Assembly (NCBI GenBank): GCA_002070565.1
Contig: MWDM01000007.1
Coordinates: 1-52,485, forward strand
DNA: 52,485 nt
Origin: Bacteroidetes bacterium ADurb.Bin139
Lineage (GTDB): Bacteria; Bacteroidota; Bacteroidia; Bacteroidales; UBA932
Direction: 5' to 3'
Shown: piece after piece, positions 49,774-52,485 of the stretch
Position numbering within the stretch: the first letter of the stretch is position 1
How the letters are laid out: each line of letters starts with the position of its first letter
Program-made: the position numbers and the translations under genes
Notes under the pieces: model-generated
Seen by the model: the letters and a program-made list of their open reading frames with translations, nothing else
What the model was told of the DNA's origin: nothing
Databases searched by the model: none

Positions 49774-50838
49774 CTATTTGTTTGATATGGTATAAGAAAG
49801 CCCTGTGGACAGCACTTCCCTGAACTGCACCCTCGCGGCCTTGACACCATATTTGTCGGCAATTTTGATGTTGTCGTCATAGATCAGGTTGGTGCGGATA
49901 TTGGCACTCATGAATTTGTTCACCTGCATGGATATGGAAAGATCCCAGTTTACCTGGATATTCTGAGGCTTGTTCAGATAATCCGAGAAAAGGACAAGCT
50001 CTGTATCTATCTTTACATTCTTGAATACCTCTTTGTCAAGCTTTACTTTTAGCTGCGCTCCAAACTCTTTACGTACTTTTTCATCGGGTTTGTTCCCGTA
50101 ACTTCCCCTCAATTCCGGTACACTCACAACCACAACACCTCCGGTCAATGGCGCAAATGTCACAGACAGCCATGAAAAAGGCTTGTAATCTAAACCAAGG
50201 GCCAGTGTGGAATACAGGGGTGCGACAAATTGTGAAACCAGTGTTGTGTCTGTCTTGGTATATTTGTATCCTTTGTCCATCTGTGTTTTAATGCCGAACG
50301 CTGCCGAAAAATAGAGCTTCTCTGTGGCTTTGTAACCGAATTTTGAATCCAGAGACAACCTGTCGTCTGTTTTTTTGAGAATATCGCCAAACATTTTTAC
50401 AAACCCGTAACCTATCTGGAAACGGTTCTGAAACAGGATTTTGTCCTTTTCATAATTGGCCTTGGCGTCTATATATCCGCCCAGGGCAACGGAGCTGTTT
50501 CCTCCTGCAGCCCAGTTGGTAAGCGATGTCTGTGAAAAGTTCAACTGGGATAGCAGGGAGTTGGTCCAGAATGTCGGTTTTTTGGGCGGGGGCATGCTGG
50601 CAAGGGCTGCCTGACGGCTCTGTTCAATAAAGCGGGCTATAAGTATTGAATCTTCCACAGCCCGTTGTCTGGCAGAATCCACCCTGGCGGTCAGCCTGGA
50701 TACCATCCTTGTCAACTCTTCATAGGTGGGAACCTTTACGGTATCCTTTCCCAGAGAATCAACCCTTACTTTTTCCTGGGCGCCGGAAATACCTGCTGTT
50801 AGCATGAAGGCAACAGCTAGAAATGCAATTTTTTTCAT
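49774..50838 (-). CDS. DUF3078 outer-membrane protein
   Basis: A 354-residue protein with a signal peptide (MKKIAFLAVAFMLTAGISGA). The DUF3078 core is clear: FWTNSLLSQLNFSQTSLTNWAAGGNSSVALGGYIDAKANYEKDKILFQNRFQIGYG, followed by repeated amphipathic strands typical of a beta-barrel (LYFSAAFGIKTQMDKGYKY, STLALGLDYKP, FSDYLNKPQNIQVNWDLSISMQVNKFMSANIRTNLIYDDNIKI). The family is widespread in Bacteroidota and of unknown function. A short helical segment (about 35-90, RLTARVDSARQRAVEDSILIARFIEQSRQAALA) precedes the barrel and may be periplasmic. Lies between the unknown 236-residue gene and tilS. Confidence 0.88.
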   Translation of the reverse strand: MKKIAFLAVAFMLTAGISGAQEKVRVDSLGKDTVKVPTYEELTRMVSRLTARVDSARQRAVEDSILIARFIEQSRQAALASMPPPKKPTFWTNSLLSQLNFSQTSLTNWAAGGNSSVALGGYIDAKANYEKDKILFQNRFQIGYGFVKMFGDILKKTDDRLSLDSKFGYKATEKLYFSAAFGIKTQMDKGYKYTKTDTTLVSQFVAPLYSTLALGLDYKPFSWLSVTFAPLTGGVVVVSVPELRGSYGNKPDEKVRKEFGAQLKVKLDKEVFKNVKIDTELVLFSDYLNKPQNIQVNWDLSISMQVNKFMSANIRTNLIYDDNIKIADKYGVKAARVQFREVLSTGLSYTISNK

Positions 50839-50856
50839 ACATAATGAATTATGGCT

Positions 50857-51567
50857 TTAATCCTGGCCGGCTTTAACGTCATCGGCACAAAATTCAAATC
50901 CAAGACGCTTTCCGGTCTGCATTTTGGCACTGTCTATCTTGGTGTTCATCTGCTCTACAGTGGCCAGGGCTACCGTTTCATAAGGAGGTGCCAGCAAATC
51001 AAAAGAAAGGCAATATAAAACAGCCGTTTCCACGATGTTCACAACCGCAGCCTTGTCTATCGTCCTTTTGCCAAAATCCGACAGGTCCCTTGTCTCCTGT
51101 CGCTTGCCCTCGGTGAAATAACTCTTGTCCTTGTTAATGAAGATCCTGGCCACCAGGTAGCCCAAATCGTCCTTTCTATTGTATTTAAATGAATCTGTAA
51201 GGAAATTGTATACAGATACCATCCCGCAGTAAGTAGAAAAAGGTTCTTTTTTTACATAATCTTTTTTCCAGACGGGATGGTCACGGTCAAACTGAAACAC
51301 ATCTGTGTGCATACTGAATAATAGTATATCATCTGCAAATTTCAGTTCGGCTTCAAACTTGCCCCTGTCACGGTATTCAAAACGGACACGGCGGTTTTCG
51401 CCGTCTTCCAGAAGTTCGTTCACGTCGTTGCTCATCTCGTGCAACACTTCCTTTGTAAGATTGAACACTTCCAGGGTTTGCATAAACACTTTGTTTTTTA
51501 ACTGAGACTTTTCGTTCAGTACCTGGATAATCTGCTTTCTTGCAGCGCGTATTTCTGAATTGGTCAT
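50857..51567 (-). CDS. conserved-looking hypothetical protein, unknown function
   Basis: A 236-residue protein without signal peptide or transmembrane helix, so probably cytoplasmic. N-terminal helical part (MTNSEIRAARKQIIQVLNEKSQLKNKVFMQTLEVFNLTKEVLHEMSNDVNEL), a beta-rich middle (VRFEYRDRGKFEAELKFADDILLFSMHTDVFQFDRDHPVWK, YCGMVSVYNFLTDSFKYNR, YLVARIFINKDKSYF) and a C-terminal stretch with Thr/Ala-rich helices. I do not recognise the family. It is sandwiched between proS (6 bp) and the DUF3078 gene (18 bp) on the same strand, so it belongs to a conserved-looking operon with translation genes. Confidence 0.65.
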   Translation of the reverse strand: MTNSEIRAARKQIIQVLNEKSQLKNKVFMQTLEVFNLTKEVLHEMSNDVNELLEDGENRRVRFEYRDRGKFEAELKFADDILLFSMHTDVFQFDRDHPVWKKDYVKKEPFSTYCGMVSVYNFLTDSFKYNRKDDLGYLVARIFINKDKSYFTEGKRQETRDLSDFGKRTIDKAAVVNIVETAVLYCLSFDLLAPPYETVALATVEQMNTKIDSAKMQTGKRLGFEFCADDVKAGQD

Positions 51568-51573
51568 AATATA

Positions 51574-52485
51574 TTAATAAGCTCGTGCAAATACGACCCT
51601 TTGCGGTGAAGGTTTTCCGGTATACATGCATTTGCCTGGCCGCAGGTCTCCCCCCTCCGGAATGAGCCGTATGGTAGCCTTTGTTTCTTCTTTGATCTTT
51701 GCCTCGGTTTGGGCCGTCCCATCCCAATGACAGAGAAAGAAGCCCCCTTCTTCAATGCGTTCGCGGAATTCATCGTAGCTGTCAATTTCAAAGGTGTTCC
51801 TGGCTCTGAAATCAAATGCTTTCCTGTAAATATTCTCCTGAATATCCCGCATAAGCCGTGGTATATGTTCTTCAATTCTTTCCAGGGGAATAACTTGCTT
51901 TTCCAGGGTGTCGCGGCGGGCAATTTCAACGGTGCCTGCCGATAGATCCCTGGGCCCGACGGCTATACGAACAGGAACCCCTTTGACCTCCCATTCCGAA
52001 AACTTAAAACCGGAACGGACATTATCCCTGTCATCCAGTTTAACAGATATGCCAAGGGCCTGAAGACGGGTACTGATGGTTTGAAGATGGGTACATATGG
52101 AAGTCCTTTCATCTTCTCCTTTATAAATTGGGACAAGCACAACGTGTATGGGGGCCAGTGCCGGAGGAAGTATCAGGCCGTGGTTGTCCGAATGAGCCAT
52201 GACCAGGGCTCCCATCAGCCGGGTAGAGACACCCCAGCTGCTTGCCCATACATATTCCAGCTGGCCGTTCCTGTTGGCAAATTGAACGTCAAAAGCTTTG
52301 GCAAAGTTTTGTCCCAGAAAATGGGATGTGCCTGCCTGCAATGCTTTTCCATCCTGCATCAAAGCTTCAATACAGAGTGTATCAACGGCTCCGGCAAAGC
52401 GTTCGCTGGCTGTTTTGGAACCGGTCAATACCGGCAGGGCCATTACATCCCTGGCAAAAGAAGCATACAGATCAATGATACGGCG
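51574..52485 (-). CDS. proS: prolyl-tRNA synthetase, archaeal/eukaryotic-like type, 5' truncated
   Basis: The C-terminal 303 residues of a class II ProRS; the frame continues off the right edge. Signatures include [57 protein letters not shown] (motif 2 TSHFLG), [38 protein letters not shown] (anticodon domain), [31 protein letters not shown], and the C-terminal zinc-binding-like tail ending FARAY. This is the archaeal-type (type 3-like) ProRS without the editing insertion, as in many Bacteroidota. It heads the minus-strand operon. Confidence 0.95.
   Translation of the reverse strand, partial: RRIIDLYASFARDVMALPVLTGSKTASERFAGAVDTLCIEALMQDGKALQAGTSHFLGQNFAKAFDVQFANRNGQLEYVWASSWGVSTRLMGALVMAHSDNHGLILPPALAPIHVVLVPIYKGEDERTSICTHLQTISTRLQALGISVKLDDRDNVRSGFKFSEWEVKGVPVRIAVGPRDLSAGTVEIARRDTLEKQVIPLERIEEHIPRLMRDIQENIYRKAFDFRARNTFEIDSYDEFRERIEEGGFFLCHWDGTAQTEAKIKEETKATIRLIPEGGDLRPGKCMYTGKPSPQRVVFARAY

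Overview
The window looks like a compact chromosomal segment of an anaerobic, plant-polysaccharide-degrading Bacteroidota bacterium, most likely order Bacteroidales (inference). The case rests on a SusC/SusD pair behind an ECF sigma factor and FecR anti-sigma factor, many Cys-lipoproteins, BACON and GLUG domains, DUF3078 and DUF5597 families, and promoters of the Bacteroides type (TTTG-N19/20-TAnnTTTG). Anaerobic metabolism is suggested by an NfnAB electron-bifurcating transhydrogenase and an orange-protein-like cluster. A superoxide dismutase and a peroxiredoxin imply exposure to some oxygen. I see no insertion sequence, prophage, CRISPR array or integrase, so this reads as core chromosome with catabolic loci rather than a genomic island.

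Layout. 1-5128: a 5'-truncated double DUF1080 protein, a small lipoprotein, an EEP-fold lipoprotein and a large BACON/GLUG-repeat surface lipoprotein. 5195-11614: an AsmA-like protein and kdsB (outer membrane and LPS), an Rsh (p)ppGpp enzyme whose synthetase site looks dead, and sodB. 11618-13966: a GH9 enzyme divergent from an OmpA-type lipoprotein. 13979-17639: a peroxiredoxin divergent from a five-gene cluster (DUF134 regulator, two NifX/orange-protein-like proteins, two ferredoxin-containing MinD-type ATPases), with interleaved back-to-back promoters. 17644-31334 (minus strand): gldA, ECF sigma, FecR, SusC, SusD, GH35, a strong hairpin, GH31 and a type-B esterase. This enzyme set fits xyloglucan oligosaccharide use (inference).

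31417-36558: a minimal arginase-fold protein, an AspT/YidE-type transporter with an upstream lipoprotein, a small lipoprotein, initiator tRNA-fMet with a clear promoter and terminator, and hisS. 36633-43726: GH3 beta-glucosidase, nfnAB, and a GH9 enzyme fused to a NodB-like deacetylase domain. 43779-46670: a TonB-dependent receptor with a His-rich insertion plus a small HYC_CC_PP-like protein, probably a metal-related pair. 46725-52485: sppA, then a minus-strand operon proS - unknown - DUF3078 - tilS.

How it fits together: GH9 enzymes could cut beta-glucan backbones, SusC/D import the fragments, GH31, GH35 and esterase strip side groups, and GH3 finishes the gluco-oligosaccharides. NfnAB balances NADH, NADPH and ferredoxin. 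The orange-protein-like cluster is the best candidate here for poorly described biology. Genes are packed very tightly, and four convergent pairs overlap at their 3' ends (14, 20, 56 and 86 bp). Every gene-free stretch is under 300 bases; the longest, 21500-21700, holds the hairpin.
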